Source: GCA-002779465 sp964596535 (lineage in GTDB: Bacteria > Desulfobacterota > Desulfobacteria > Desulfobacterales > UBA2156). Taken from it: a stretch of 31,838 nucleotides of DNA. Made by a program: the position numbers and the translations under genes. This document shows, one piece after another, positions 23,430 to 31,838 of the stretch. Position 1 is the first letter of the stretch. Every line of letters starts with the position of its first letter. The stretch spans positions 1-31,838 of the forward strand of contig CAZQUR010000026.1 of assembly GCA_964596535.1 (NCBI GenBank), given 5' to 3'. The notes beneath the pieces were generated by a model. It was not told the DNA's origin. It did no database searches and saw nothing but the letters and a program-made list of their open reading frames with translations.

Positions 23430-24643
23430 TCCCGGGCGGCCTCGGACATGAGGGCGGCGATGGCCATGTGCCGGGGACAGCACCGTTCGGCTTCGGAGTA
23501 GTCCACCCGGTCCAGGCGTGCCCGGACGGATTCCGGGAGGCTTCGATAAAGCGTCCCGGCCGCTTCCGGATCCCGGTAGGCCCTGCGGTACATGAGGCAC
23601 CGCATCACGTCCCCCACCGGAACCGGTTCGGAGAGGACGGATTCGCATACGGCGGTGCACCCGGCACAATAGTCGGACGCCGTTTCCCGGGCGTAGGTGT
23701 CCATCAGGCGCCGGTCATCGGAAGACAACCGGTTCTCGCTTGTCGCCGCCTGCACATTGGCCATCAAGAGGCTCAGCGTCGGCATCTGGGAACAGATACT
23801 GGAGATCTGCGGATCTTCCCACACCGCCTTGAGTTTGGCCTGGCCGTCGGTAAAGCCTTTTTTCAAAAAGCGCCCGGCGAGATCCAACTCCAATTGGGAT
23901 CCGGTTTTCACCGGTCCTCCCCCCTGGGTCTTCATGGCGGTGAGACCGATTCCCGCCCGGGCACAGGCATCCACGGCACGCCGCATGGCATCCGTTTTCA
24001 TCAGGCGAAAATTGTAGGTCATCATGATCCCGTCGATCCATTCCAGCGCGGGCGCCGCCGAGAGGCATGCCTCCATGTTGCTGTGGGTGCTGAAACCGAA
24101 GAACCGGATCTTCCCCGAAGCCTTGGTCCTTTCGGCCCATTTCCGGGTATCTTTGACTTCGTCGATATCCCGGATGCCGTGCACGAAAAACAAGTCCACA
24201 TGATCGGTTCGCATCCGTTTCAAAGAAGTCTCCAGATCCCGGGTCATGCCGTTTTGGCTCCAGGCCCCGGATTTGGTCACCAGAAAGACCTTTTTCCGGT
24301 CCCCGGGAAACCGGGAAAAGTACATCCCGATCCCCTCTTCGCTCCGGCCGCCGCCGTAGGAATGGGCCGTATCCCAATAACTGACGCCCCATTTCAGTGC
24401 CTGTTTGAGCATGAGCTGGTTGCTGGGGATGTCAAACATCCCGCCCAGGGACAGGATGGAAACGGAAACACCCGTTTTTCCGAAGGGACGGACCGGGACG
24501 ACGGCGTCTTTGGCGGCGCCGTTCTCCCCTGCGCTGAAGGCTGCCGAGACGGAAGCCAGGTTCATTGCCCCGGCGGCGGCGGCCAAGTTTCTTGTTCTTT
24601 TTAAAAATGCTCTTCTCGATAAAGAGTTTCCCTGTGATGGCAT
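23430..24643 (-). CDS. Tat-exported aldo/keto reductase with C-terminal Cys cluster (3' partial)
   Basis: 404 residues are visible. The N-terminus is a twin-arginine signal (S9-R10-R11-AFLK, then an Ala-rich core to about 38). The AKR barrel follows with the catalytic tetrad D91, Y96 (DTAHSY), K124 (LVTKSG) and H155 (FFVHG). After the barrel, C326-x2-C329-x3-C333 and C349 look like a 4Fe-4S site, with C388-C389 near the end, as in ferredoxin-tailed AKRs. Such proteins are predicted oxidoreductases acting in the periplasm, with unknown substrate. AAAGGA lies 6 nt before the ATG at 24643. The last codons fall in the gap at 23330-23429; by the pattern of the family only a few are missing. Confidence 0.85.
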
Positions 24644-24661
24644 ATGCGTTCCTTTGATTCG

Positions 24662-24761
24662 NNNNNNNNNNNNNNNNNNNNNNNNNNNNNNNNNNNNNNN
24701 NNNNNNNNNNNNNNNNNNNNNNNNNNNNNNNNNNNNNNNNNNNNNNNNNNNNNNNNNNNNN
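24662..24761. other. Assembly gap (100 N)
   Basis: Exactly 100 undetermined bases, a second scaffold join of unknown length. With the first gap it makes the 1.2-kb aldo/keto reductase piece an isolated contig whose placement rests on scaffolding only. Confidence 0.98.
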
Positions 24762-25808
<1,047 letters not shown>

Positions 25809-25824
25809 ACTTTTTTCCCTCGGG

Positions 25825-26811
25825 TCATGATGCATATCCAAAAGGATGGGACCGGTGCCAGTTCCAGGCGGTTTCGATGATGGTTTCAATTTCATCGAAA
25901 CGGGGTTTCCATCCCAGCCTCCGTTTGATCTTCTCCGCTCCCGCCACGAGGACGGGGGGGTCTCCGGGCCGTCGATCCCCGTGAATGACCGGTACGGTTT
26001 CCCCCGTGATTCTTTCCGCCACGCGGATGATCTCTTTCACCGAAAATCCCTTTTGGTTTCCCAGGTTGAAAACAGCGCTTTCTTTTTGATTCAAAAGGTA
26101 GTCCAAGGCCAGCAGGTGGGCCTCGGCCAGGTCCAGGACGTGGATAAAGTCCCGGATGCAGGTGCCGTCCGGCGTATCGTAGTCGGTTCCGAGAACGGTC
26201 AACGGCTTCCCCGTGAGGATCGCCTGAAGCGTCAGGGGGATGAGGTGGGTTTCCCGGGCATGGTCTTCTCCCATGGTGCCGTCGGGATGTGCGCCCGCGG
26301 CGTTGAAGTATCGAAGGGAAACAAAGTTGATCTCTTGTGCGGCGGCACTGTCTTCAAGGACTTGTTCCACCATGCGTTTACTCCATCCATAGGGGTTGAT
26401 GGGCACCCTGGGGTGCGTTTCGGGGATGGGGATTTTTTCGGGGATTCCGAAGACCGCCGCACTCGAAGAAAAGATAAAATGCCGGACCTTGAACGCCTTC
26501 ATGGCCCGGAGCAGGCTCACCGTGTTGGCCACGTTGTTATGGTAGTAGGCCAGCGGCGCCGTTACGGATTCCCCCACAAGGGCAAAGGCGGCAAAATGCA
26601 TGACGGCATCGAACCGATGGGATGAAAAAAGATTTTCCACAAAGGCGGCATCGGCCATATCCCCCTCCATGAGCGGCACCGGCGGCGGGAGGGCTTGCCG
26701 GTGTCCCAGGGAAAGGTTGTCCAGAACCACGACGTCCATTTGTTTTTCAAATAACAACCGGGCGACGATACTTCCGATATATCCGGCGCCCCCGACGATC
26801 AGCACTTTCAT
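25825..26811 (-). CDS. galE: UDP-glucose 4-epimerase
   Basis: A 328-residue extended SDR enzyme interconverting UDP-glucose and UDP-galactose (or the N-acetyl forms). Seen are the NAD loop GGAGYIGS, SSSAAVFG with the catalytic Ser, and Y-x3-K in NPYGWSK. Also seen are the substrate block SLRYFNAAGAHPDG and CIRDFIHVLDLA, followed by the NLGNQKGFSVKEI C-terminal segment. The start is taken at 26811, which gives the standard MKVLIVGG opening; an ATG nine bases upstream is also possible. It sits between the RsbW-like gene (58 nt) and rfbB (16 nt), so nucleotide-sugar supply is made together. Confidence 0.92.
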   Translation of the reverse strand: MKVLIVGGAGYIGSIVARLLFEKQMDVVVLDNLSLGHRQALPPPVPLMEGDMADAAFVENLFSSHRFDAVMHFAAFALVGESVTAPLAYYHNNVANTVSLLRAMKAFKVRHFIFSSSAAVFGIPEKIPIPETHPRVPINPYGWSKRMVEQVLEDSAAAQEINFVSLRYFNAAGAHPDGTMGEDHARETHLIPLTLQAILTGKPLTVLGTDYDTPDGTCIRDFIHVLDLAEAHLLALDYLLNQKESAVFNLGNQKGFSVKEIIRVAERITGETVPVIHGDRRPGDPPVLVAGAEKIKRRLGWKPRFDEIETIIETAWNWHRSHPFGYAS

Positions 26812-26869
26812 GGCATCCATCCGCTGGCTGAAACGCTTCCCGTAAACTCCGCCCCAAGGCAGGGCCTTT

Positions 26870-27343
26870 TTACGATTCCATCTTCTTTGATGGAGCGATC
26901 TTTTTTATCATCGTCAAGCAGTTTTTTCCGGAATCCGTCCCGTAGGAGACATCGTCCATGATGGATTGAATGATGCCGATCCCCCTTCCGCTTTCGGGGA
27001 TATCCCGGATCGAAACGGTATTGTGGTTCAGGGGGGACAGGCCTTTGTCACGAACCCGGGATTCGCTCATGGGCGTTCCGCTGTCCAGGACGTCAATGAC
27101 GAGGCGGTCCGAAAACAGGGAAAAAACGACTTCCACCTCGCAGCCTCGTTTTTTTTCATACGCATGGAGGATGCTGTTGTTCACGGCCTCCACCACACAC
27201 AACTCCATCCGGCAGGCATCGATTTCGGAAAGCGGGATGAGCCCGCACAGCCGGTTCACCGACATACCGACCAGGGGAACGTTTTCCAGTCGGCTCTCGA
27301 TGGTGAACCGAACGCGCCGACGCACTTTTTTTGCTCGCGCCAT
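26870..27343 (-). CDS. RsbW/SpoIIAB-like ATP-binding protein
   Basis: A 157-residue single-domain GHKL protein. The N box is CVVEAVNNSILHAYE with the conserved E and N, the G1 box is DVLDSGTPM, and the G2 box is SGRGIGIIQSIMD. This is the layout of anti-sigma factor serine kinases and related HATPase_c_2 regulators, which bind a sigma factor or phosphorylate a STAS anti-antagonist. No STAS, sigma or PP2C gene is next to it. AAAGGG lies 6 nt before the ATG at 27343, and the stop of the polyferredoxin gene is only 2 nt upstream, so the two are translationally coupled. This suggests that it reports on, or is controlled with, the redox module. Confidence 0.82.
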   Translation of the reverse strand: MARAKKVRRRVRFTIESRLENVPLVGMSVNRLCGLIPLSEIDACRMELCVVEAVNNSILHAYEKKRGCEVEVVFSLFSDRLVIDVLDSGTPMSESRVRDKGLSPLNHNTVSIRDIPESGRGIGIIQSIMDDVSYGTDSGKNCLTMIKKIAPSKKMES

Positions 27344-27345
27344 TT

Positions 27346-29325
27346 TCAACCCTTTCGAAAGGCATGCGTATCGTGTGTCCCTGCAAAGGTCAACGCATGT
27401 TTTGGATGCCGCGTTTCGTTTTCGGCACTGACCCGGATGGCCCGCTTTCCGGAAACCGGGCATTCATGCTCGCAGATACCGCAGCCGATACACCGGTCGA
27501 TGTCCACATAGGGCTGTTGCAACCGTATCCGGATTTCCACCCGGTTTTCCGGCGCCGGCGCCTTTTCCCATGGATTCTGGAGATCAATTTCGATCCGATC
27601 GGCGCCGTTTTTGAGGATCCGGCGGGGATCGGCATCCCCTGTTCCGCGGAGGATGCAGTAGTAATCCCCCGTTTCCAACTGGCCCGGCGGCAGACTTTCC
27701 CCGTCGAGCTCCACGTGCAGCGGACCGGCCTTTTTGATCTTTAACGATTCCGAAAATCGCAGTGGTGAAAAATGTTCCCGGGTAAAGATGGCCTTGGGGC
27801 TCACCGGGCAGTTTTCCTGGCATACGATGCAGGGTTTGTCCATGGCCCAGGGGAGACACCGGCCCCGGTCGATGAAGGCGGTGCCGATGCGCACCGGGCC
27901 GTGCTTTGCGTATGCATTCCGGCCGAGCCGCTCGTCGAAACTCAACGCCCGGATGGCCGCCGTGGGGCACAAGTGCCCGCAGGCAATACAGGTATGCTGG
28001 CATCCGCTGGTTCCCATGCGGAAATTGAGCACCGGGGTCCAAACCCCCTCCAGGCCCGCTTCCAGGCCCGCCGGCTGGATGACCCCCGTGGGACAGATGC
28101 GCATACACTGCCCGCATTTGATGCAGCGGCTTAAAAAGGCCGCCTCCGGCAGGGCACCCGGGGGACGGACCCGGGCCGGGTGCCAGCCGTGGGAAAGCCC
28201 TCCCCCCGCTCGCAGCAGCGGCACCGCCGCAACTCCGGAGACCATGGAAAAGACGAACCCCCGCCGGCCGAAATCGGGCAACAGGATCTCCCCGCCTTCC
28301 GAAGGCCGCATGCGGTACGCGAGCTGCCGGGTTGCGCACGCCCCGATACAATTTAAGCACAGCACGCATTCCCCCCACACGATGGAAGACGCCGGGGAAC
28401 AGGCCCCTTCGCAATCCGCGTCACATAGGTTGCACGCCGCGCAGGGGGATTGGGTTTTTCCGATCCGTCCCAGGGAATATCGGGCGAAAAGCCCGAAAAG
28501 CGCGCCTAAAGGACATACATATCGGCAGTAAAACCTCGGGGACTTCAGATTCAAAAGGACAGCGGTAAAAAATATCGTTCCGATCAACCACGCTCCCTGA
28601 TAATGCCGGGACGCCGCAGACAGGGTGTGGCGCCCCGGGTCCAACAGCGGCAACAAAATCAGGTTTACGGATCGGTGGAAAAGGGGAATGGGATCCAAGA
28701 GTCCGGTCTGAAGGGAACTCTGAAAGATGCGGGTCGTTTTGAGCGCCAAAAAAAAGAGGATTACCCAAAAGACAGGAAAAATCAGTGCGTCGAACCGTTT
28801 TTGCTCCCGATAAAGGGTATGTAAAAGGACGGCAAGAAGGGATCCGATGACAAAAAGGGCCGCCGTCATCCATCCGAATTGCGGATCATTCCAGGAGATC
28901 CCGGAAAGAAAAATCAACAGGTCCGCCATGGCCGCCCCCAACATCCAAAACAGGATGTAGTATTTGACCGCCTGCCATCGACTGTACCCGTTGGCAAGCC
29001 GTTTCTCCGTGAAGGCTTTTCGCCGCCTTCCCAGGTACCCCACAAGCTGGTGAAGGGTCCCGAAGGGACACACCCACCCGCAGAAAAAACGGCCCAAAAG
29101 CATCGTCAGAATCACCGGAACCAATCCCCAGAAAAGGCCTTTGTAGAGGGTGTGGGTGGAAAGGAGGGTCCCCAGCCCGGTCAACGGATCGAGTTGGAGA
29201 AACCAGTTTACCGGCCATCCCCTGAGCTGCCACCACGCATCCCCCAGGGCGGCCACGACGCAAAACCATAAAAAGAACAATAAAAAAAAACCCTGGCTCA
29301 CCCGCCTGACGTTCAGGATGCTCAT
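27346..29325 (-). CDS. NapH-NapG-like fused membrane polyferredoxin
   Basis: A 659-residue protein. Residues 1-340 are NapH-like: about five or six membrane helices, two C-x3-CP motifs (C82/C86 in CGWVCPFG, C267/C271 in CRYVCPLG), and two ferredoxin sites (C295-C298-C301-C305 and C320-C323-C326-C330). At 351-372 an internal twin-arginine-like stretch (GRRGFVFSM then a hydrophobic run) opens a second, NapG-like half. This half holds four further Cys groups: C401-C411, C442-C453, C499-C506 and C612-C622. It would carry electrons between a membrane quinol site and a partner, probably the DUF362 protein. NapH and NapG are usually separate proteins. It overlaps the DUF362 gene by 4 bp (ATGA) and ends 2 nt before the RsbW-like gene. 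Confidence 0.85.
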   Translation of the reverse strand: MSILNVRRVSQGFFLLFFLWFCVVAALGDAWWQLRGWPVNWFLQLDPLTGLGTLLSTHTLYKGLFWGLVPVILTMLLGRFFCGWVCPFGTLHQLVGYLGRRRKAFTEKRLANGYSRWQAVKYYILFWMLGAAMADLLIFLSGISWNDPQFGWMTAALFVIGSLLAVLLHTLYREQKRFDALIFPVFWVILFFLALKTTRIFQSSLQTGLLDPIPLFHRSVNLILLPLLDPGRHTLSAASRHYQGAWLIGTIFFTAVLLNLKSPRFYCRYVCPLGALFGLFARYSLGRIGKTQSPCAACNLCDADCEGACSPASSIVWGECVLCLNCIGACATRQLAYRMRPSEGGEILLPDFGRRGFVFSMVSGVAAVPLLRAGGGLSHGWHPARVRPPGALPEAAFLSRCIKCGQCMRICPTGVIQPAGLEAGLEGVWTPVLNFRMGTSGCQHTCIACGHLCPTAAIRALSFDERLGRNAYAKHGPVRIGTAFIDRGRCLPWAMDKPCIVCQENCPVSPKAIFTREHFSPLRFSESLKIKKAGPLHVELDGESLPPGQLETGDYYCILRGTGDADPRRILKNGADRIEIDLQNPWEKAPAPENRVEIRIRLQQPYVDIDRCIGCGICEHECPVSGKRAIRVSAENETRHPKHALTFAGTHDTHAFRKG

Positions 29326-30311
29326 ATCTCTTGAAAATCCAAAGACCGGTAGTCCGTTGTCCCGGCACCGGCCGCCTCTGCCTTCCCGATATAGGGAAAA
29401 TCGTGGACCGATTTGTCCAACAAGGTCGCCCCCAGTGCATCGGCCGCCACGGGGTCCGTCCCCGCGATCAGGGTGTCCGCGGTCACCAAGTCGGAAAGGG
29501 AGCCCCCGGTGGGCCCGTTGGTGACCATGGGCGTGGTGCCGTCCAAAACCACCAGGGTGGGACGGATCAACAGGGAAAGCTCCATGATGATATCGTGAAT
29601 CTTTTGATGAAAAATATTTCGCCGCCCCCCCAGAAGACCGTACCAGTTTTTCAGGGTCATGGACGCGCCGCTCCGGTGATGATCCTTGACCGGTGCCATC
29701 CCGATCACTTTATCGATGCCGTTAAACGGTTCGAAAAGGACGGGCCAGTTCCGGATGAGTGCGGCGCCGGGAACGGTCATGGGTTTAAAGAGGCGCTCTT
29801 CGGGAAGGATCACCCGGGCCCCGGCATCCTCGGCGGCCTTCCCGATCCCGGTCAACAAAAAGCAGCTCTTGGGGTCGTTGATGGGGTTATCCGTTACCAC
29901 CACTTCCCCGGCCCCGGCCTGAAAACAGTGTTTTATCATCTCCGTCACCAGCAACGGATGGGTCGTGGCGGACAAGACCGGGGGGGAGGCAAACGCCGCA
30001 TTGACCTTTAACAGGACCCGGTCCCCTTTTCGGATAAACGCCCCGATACCGCCCAGCGCCTCCAGCGCCAGACCCAGGGCCTTGGCCCGGCCGGCTTCCC
30101 GGACACGGCAAATACGGCCCTTGGTCCCGGGAACGGAAAAATCCGGAAAAACGGGCACTGTAGAATCCGCCGGCCGGTGTTGGGGTTCTTCGGAATCATA
30201 AAACCCGTAGCCCAGGGTACACGCCGCGACGATGGAAAACCCGGTTTTAAAAAAACGGGAGAAAAACTGCCTCCTGTCATATTCTTTTATATGTTTATCA
30301 ATTTGTTGCAT
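29322..30311 (-). CDS. DUF362 protein with twin-arginine signal
   Basis: A 329-residue protein. The N-terminus carries a twin-arginine-like motif (D12-R13-R14-QFF) followed by a hydrophobic stretch to about residue 37, so export or anchoring by Tat is likely. The rest is a DUF362 domain: KVNAAFASPP, a THP block, VVVTDNP, KVIGMAPVKDH, LVVLDGTTPM, then GTDPVAADALG near the end. In this family the GTDPVAxDA motif is a hallmark and its members often occur with polyferredoxins; the reaction is unknown. No C-terminal ferredoxin is fused here, in contrast to many homologs. The start overlaps the DUF6599-like gene by 14 bp and the end overlaps the polyferredoxin by 4 bp. Confidence 0.85.
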   Translation of the reverse strand: MQQIDKHIKEYDRRQFFSRFFKTGFSIVAACTLGYGFYDSEEPQHRPADSTVPVFPDFSVPGTKGRICRVREAGRAKALGLALEALGGIGAFIRKGDRVLLKVNAAFASPPVLSATTHPLLVTEMIKHCFQAGAGEVVVTDNPINDPKSCFLLTGIGKAAEDAGARVILPEERLFKPMTVPGAALIRNWPVLFEPFNGIDKVIGMAPVKDHHRSGASMTLKNWYGLLGGRRNIFHQKIHDIIMELSLLIRPTLVVLDGTTPMVTNGPTGGSLSDLVTADTLIAGTDPVAADALGATLLDKSVHDFPYIGKAEAAGAGTTDYRSLDFQEI

Positions 30312-31311
30312 TTAATTCATTCAAGTAATCATTTAAATAAACCGCCAGGGCCATCGCTTTTTCCGGATCCGCGGCCTGATGCACGCCGGCAAAGTAAGGG
30401 CCCTGGAAAAAAAAGATTTCGGTCATCCCCATCACGGAAAGGGCCGTCCACCCCTTCTGGTCCGGAAAGAAGGACGCAAGAGGTTGGGCGTCAAACTGCA
30501 GGAGAAAGTCCCGATACGCCGTCGAAAGCGTGCGGGCTTCATCCGCATCGCTTCTCAGGGAAACAAAAGCCGTCATGGCGGCATCCTCCATGCGGTATTC
30601 GGCGGTATAAATCCGGTCGAGCCTTTCAAAACCGAAGGCATCGGAGGGAATCAAACGGATGCTTTCGGGATTCAGGCCTTCCGGAGGAAAATACGGTCTT
30701 TCCGATGCCGGCCCTTGTGCTTCCGGAAACCCCTTTACAAAGGCGCTCCCCAGGGCGTGAAGGGCCTCTTTCATCATGGAAGTTTCCGTGGAAGCCACCA
30801 GTTCCAGGTAGTACGGCCCCTGAACCAGATAAAGGGCGTTAGGGGTCCCGTAGGCGGCCTGTCCCAATTCCGCCGGAATCCCGTCTTTTCTTTTTTGCAT
30901 GCTGAAGACGGCAAAGGCGCCTTGTGGATCTTTCATACGGTATATGAATGCCTCCATCCAGGACTCCGGGTGTCCCTCGACCTGGAAGCGCCGGGTTTTC
31001 AGGTAGACAAACCCGGCGCTTAAGTAGAATTCGGCTTTGCCGTTGATTTTATCCGAGAGGCGCCTTGCATCGAAATGCTCCGGTTCGGAAAAGGGTGTCA
31101 GGTTGTCCGGTAATTCGAACCGGGAAAAAATCGCGGCCGCGCCTTCTCCGGATCCGGACGCCACGTGCACATCCGCGGTTTGTTGAATCAGATCCGGATA
31201 AAACCGGTACTGTTCGAAATAGATTCCGGCGGCGATTGCCGCCAAAACCCCCAAGAGAAAAAGCCCTAAAAGGGTTTCTTTGGGACCGGTGGATCGTTTT
31301 GCTTTCGCCAT
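30298..31311 (-). CDS. DUF6599-like membrane-anchored protein
   Basis: A 337-residue protein with a basic N-terminus, one hydrophobic helix at about 14-31 (LLGLFLLGVLAAIAAGIYF) and a large extracytoplasmic part. The rest contains a repeated pattern of an aromatic segment followed by an acidic helix (FIYRMKDPQGAFAVFS and, later, YRMEDAAMTAFVSLRSD). This suggests two related halves, as in DUF6599. No cofactor motif or Cys pair is seen. The ATG at 31311 gives the anchor directly; an ATG 13 codons upstream is possible. It is the first gene of the six-gene minus-strand run and overlaps the DUF362 gene by 14 bp. The family name is a recollection, not a search result. Confidence 0.6.
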   Translation of the reverse strand: MAKAKRSTGPKETLLGLFLLGVLAAIAAGIYFEQYRFYPDLIQQTADVHVASGSGEGAAAIFSRFELPDNLTPFSEPEHFDARRLSDKINGKAEFYLSAGFVYLKTRRFQVEGHPESWMEAFIYRMKDPQGAFAVFSMQKRKDGIPAELGQAAYGTPNALYLVQGPYYLELVASTETSMMKEALHALGSAFVKGFPEAQGPASERPYFPPEGLNPESIRLIPSDAFGFERLDRIYTAEYRMEDAAMTAFVSLRSDADEARTLSTAYRDFLLQFDAQPLASFFPDQKGWTALSVMGMTEIFFFQGPYFAGVHQAADPEKAMALAVYLNDYLNELNATN

Positions 31312-31426
31312 GTTAAACGGTTTCCATGGAAATTGACAGGAACTGTTCACAACACCGGTTTTTTTGATAAGCGTTCCTATTTAGAATAAAAAAAACGTCC
31401 CCGGGTGTCAAACCAGAAAAGGGGCC

Positions 31427-31838
31427 CTACCCCGGATTTCGATGATCCTGCGCGTCCCGGAGGCGGTATCTGGCCCAAAACATCAAAACGCCCACCGCGG
31501 GAATGAAAAAAAGGGGGAAATAGGCCATGGACTGGATAAACACCGTGTTTTTCAATGCCTCCCCCGTCAGGGACACACCCGTTTCCCGGATACCTTCACG
31601 CAAGAGCGCCAAAAGGAGCGAATACATCAATCCGATCCCGCCATAGGCAAGGTTGAACGACAGCCCCTTGAAACTGAGGACCGTGGCCCGGTGAACGGAC
31701 GGCGTGATCCGGTTGAGATAGTGGCTCACAAAAAAACCGGTCATGAACATGGCGGTAAAAAGGGCGACCACGGGGATCAGTCCTGCATAGGGGACAAACA
31801 GGGCCATGCCGGCAAAGGCCGCGAGGGTGACGCCGGCG
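31427..31838 (-). CDS. MFS transporter, C-terminal part
   Basis: The last 136 residues of a membrane protein that continues past the right edge; the frame is open to 31838. Four hydrophobic segments are seen, around VVALFTAMFMTGFFV, LAYGGIGLMYSLLLALL and, later, FPLFFIPAVGVLMFWARYR, ending in a short polar tail. The layout fits helices 9-12 of a major facilitator superfamily carrier. The substrate is unknown. It is on the same strand as the DUF6599 gene but 115 bp away, with a run of eight T on the minus strand (31395-31388) lacking a convincing stem. Confidence 0.6.
   Translation of the reverse strand, partial: AGVTLAAFAGMALFVPYAGLIPVVALFTAMFMTGFFVSHYLNRITPSVHRATVLSFKGLSFNLAYGGIGLMYSLLLALLREGIRETGVSLTGEALKNTVFIQSMAYFPLFFIPAVGVLMFWARYRLRDAQDHRNPG

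Noticed and set aside
31388..31425. Intrinsic terminator after the MFS gene
   Set aside because: A run of eight T is present on the minus strand but the stem before it is only about four pairs.

Overview
The window reads as a GC-rich chromosomal segment of an anaerobic bacterium, most likely a Desulfobacterota (deltaproteobacterial) draft or metagenome-assembled genome. This is inferred from gene content, not from a marker gene. The indicators are gamma and beta subunits of a sodium-pumping decarboxylase, a cytoplasmic DMSO-reductase-family molybdoenzyme, a multi-cluster polyferredoxin next to DUF362, a Tat-exported aldo/keto reductase, and a very large hybrid sensor kinase. Two runs of exactly 100 N (23330-23429 and 24662-24761) are scaffold joins of unknown length, so gene order across them is not proven. 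No rRNA, tRNA, CRISPR array, insertion sequence or phage gene was recognised.

Layout. 1-1100: an upstream gene's terminator, a small secreted Trp/Tyr/Pro-rich protein, and a DUF2845 protein behind a good sigma-70 promoter. 1106-2947 (minus): a compact operon of PilZ protein, ribbon-helix-helix-like protein and zinc-ribbon ParA ATPase. 3301-6706: a GT4 glycosyltransferase, then on the minus strand a GNAT acetyltransferase, an M20 peptidase and a stand-alone receiver protein. 6906-11462: a glycosidase-like lipoprotein, a Kef-type cation/proton antiporter and a radical SAM protein. 11499-14009: a truncated cysteine-cluster ORF holding a parS-like palindrome and a tandem repeat, an RsmG-SpoU fusion, and a divergent RluA-type pseudouridine synthase. 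14131-16446: a membrane protein, a frameshifted remnant, and an OadG/OadB-type pair whose promoter would give an almost leaderless mRNA. 16439-20158 (minus): a 1239-residue hybrid histidine kinase. 20402-23329: glycerophosphodiester phosphodiesterase and the truncated molybdoenzyme. 23430-24643: the Tat/Cys aldo-keto reductase, alone on its own contig piece.

24762-31311 (minus) is one tightly packed six-gene run: DUF6599-like membrane protein, DUF362 Tat protein, a NapH-NapG-like fused polyferredoxin, an RsbW-like ATP-binding protein, GalE and RfbB. The first three look like a membrane-bound electron-transfer module, and the last two supply nucleotide-sugar precursors for surface polysaccharide. 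The end of an MFS transporter closes the window.

The strongest candidates for something under-described are the PilZ/RHH/zinc-ribbon-ParA operon, the DUF6599/DUF362/NapHG-fusion module, and the RsmG-SpoU fusion with its parS-like neighbour. All functions are inferred from sequence reading only; no database search was run.
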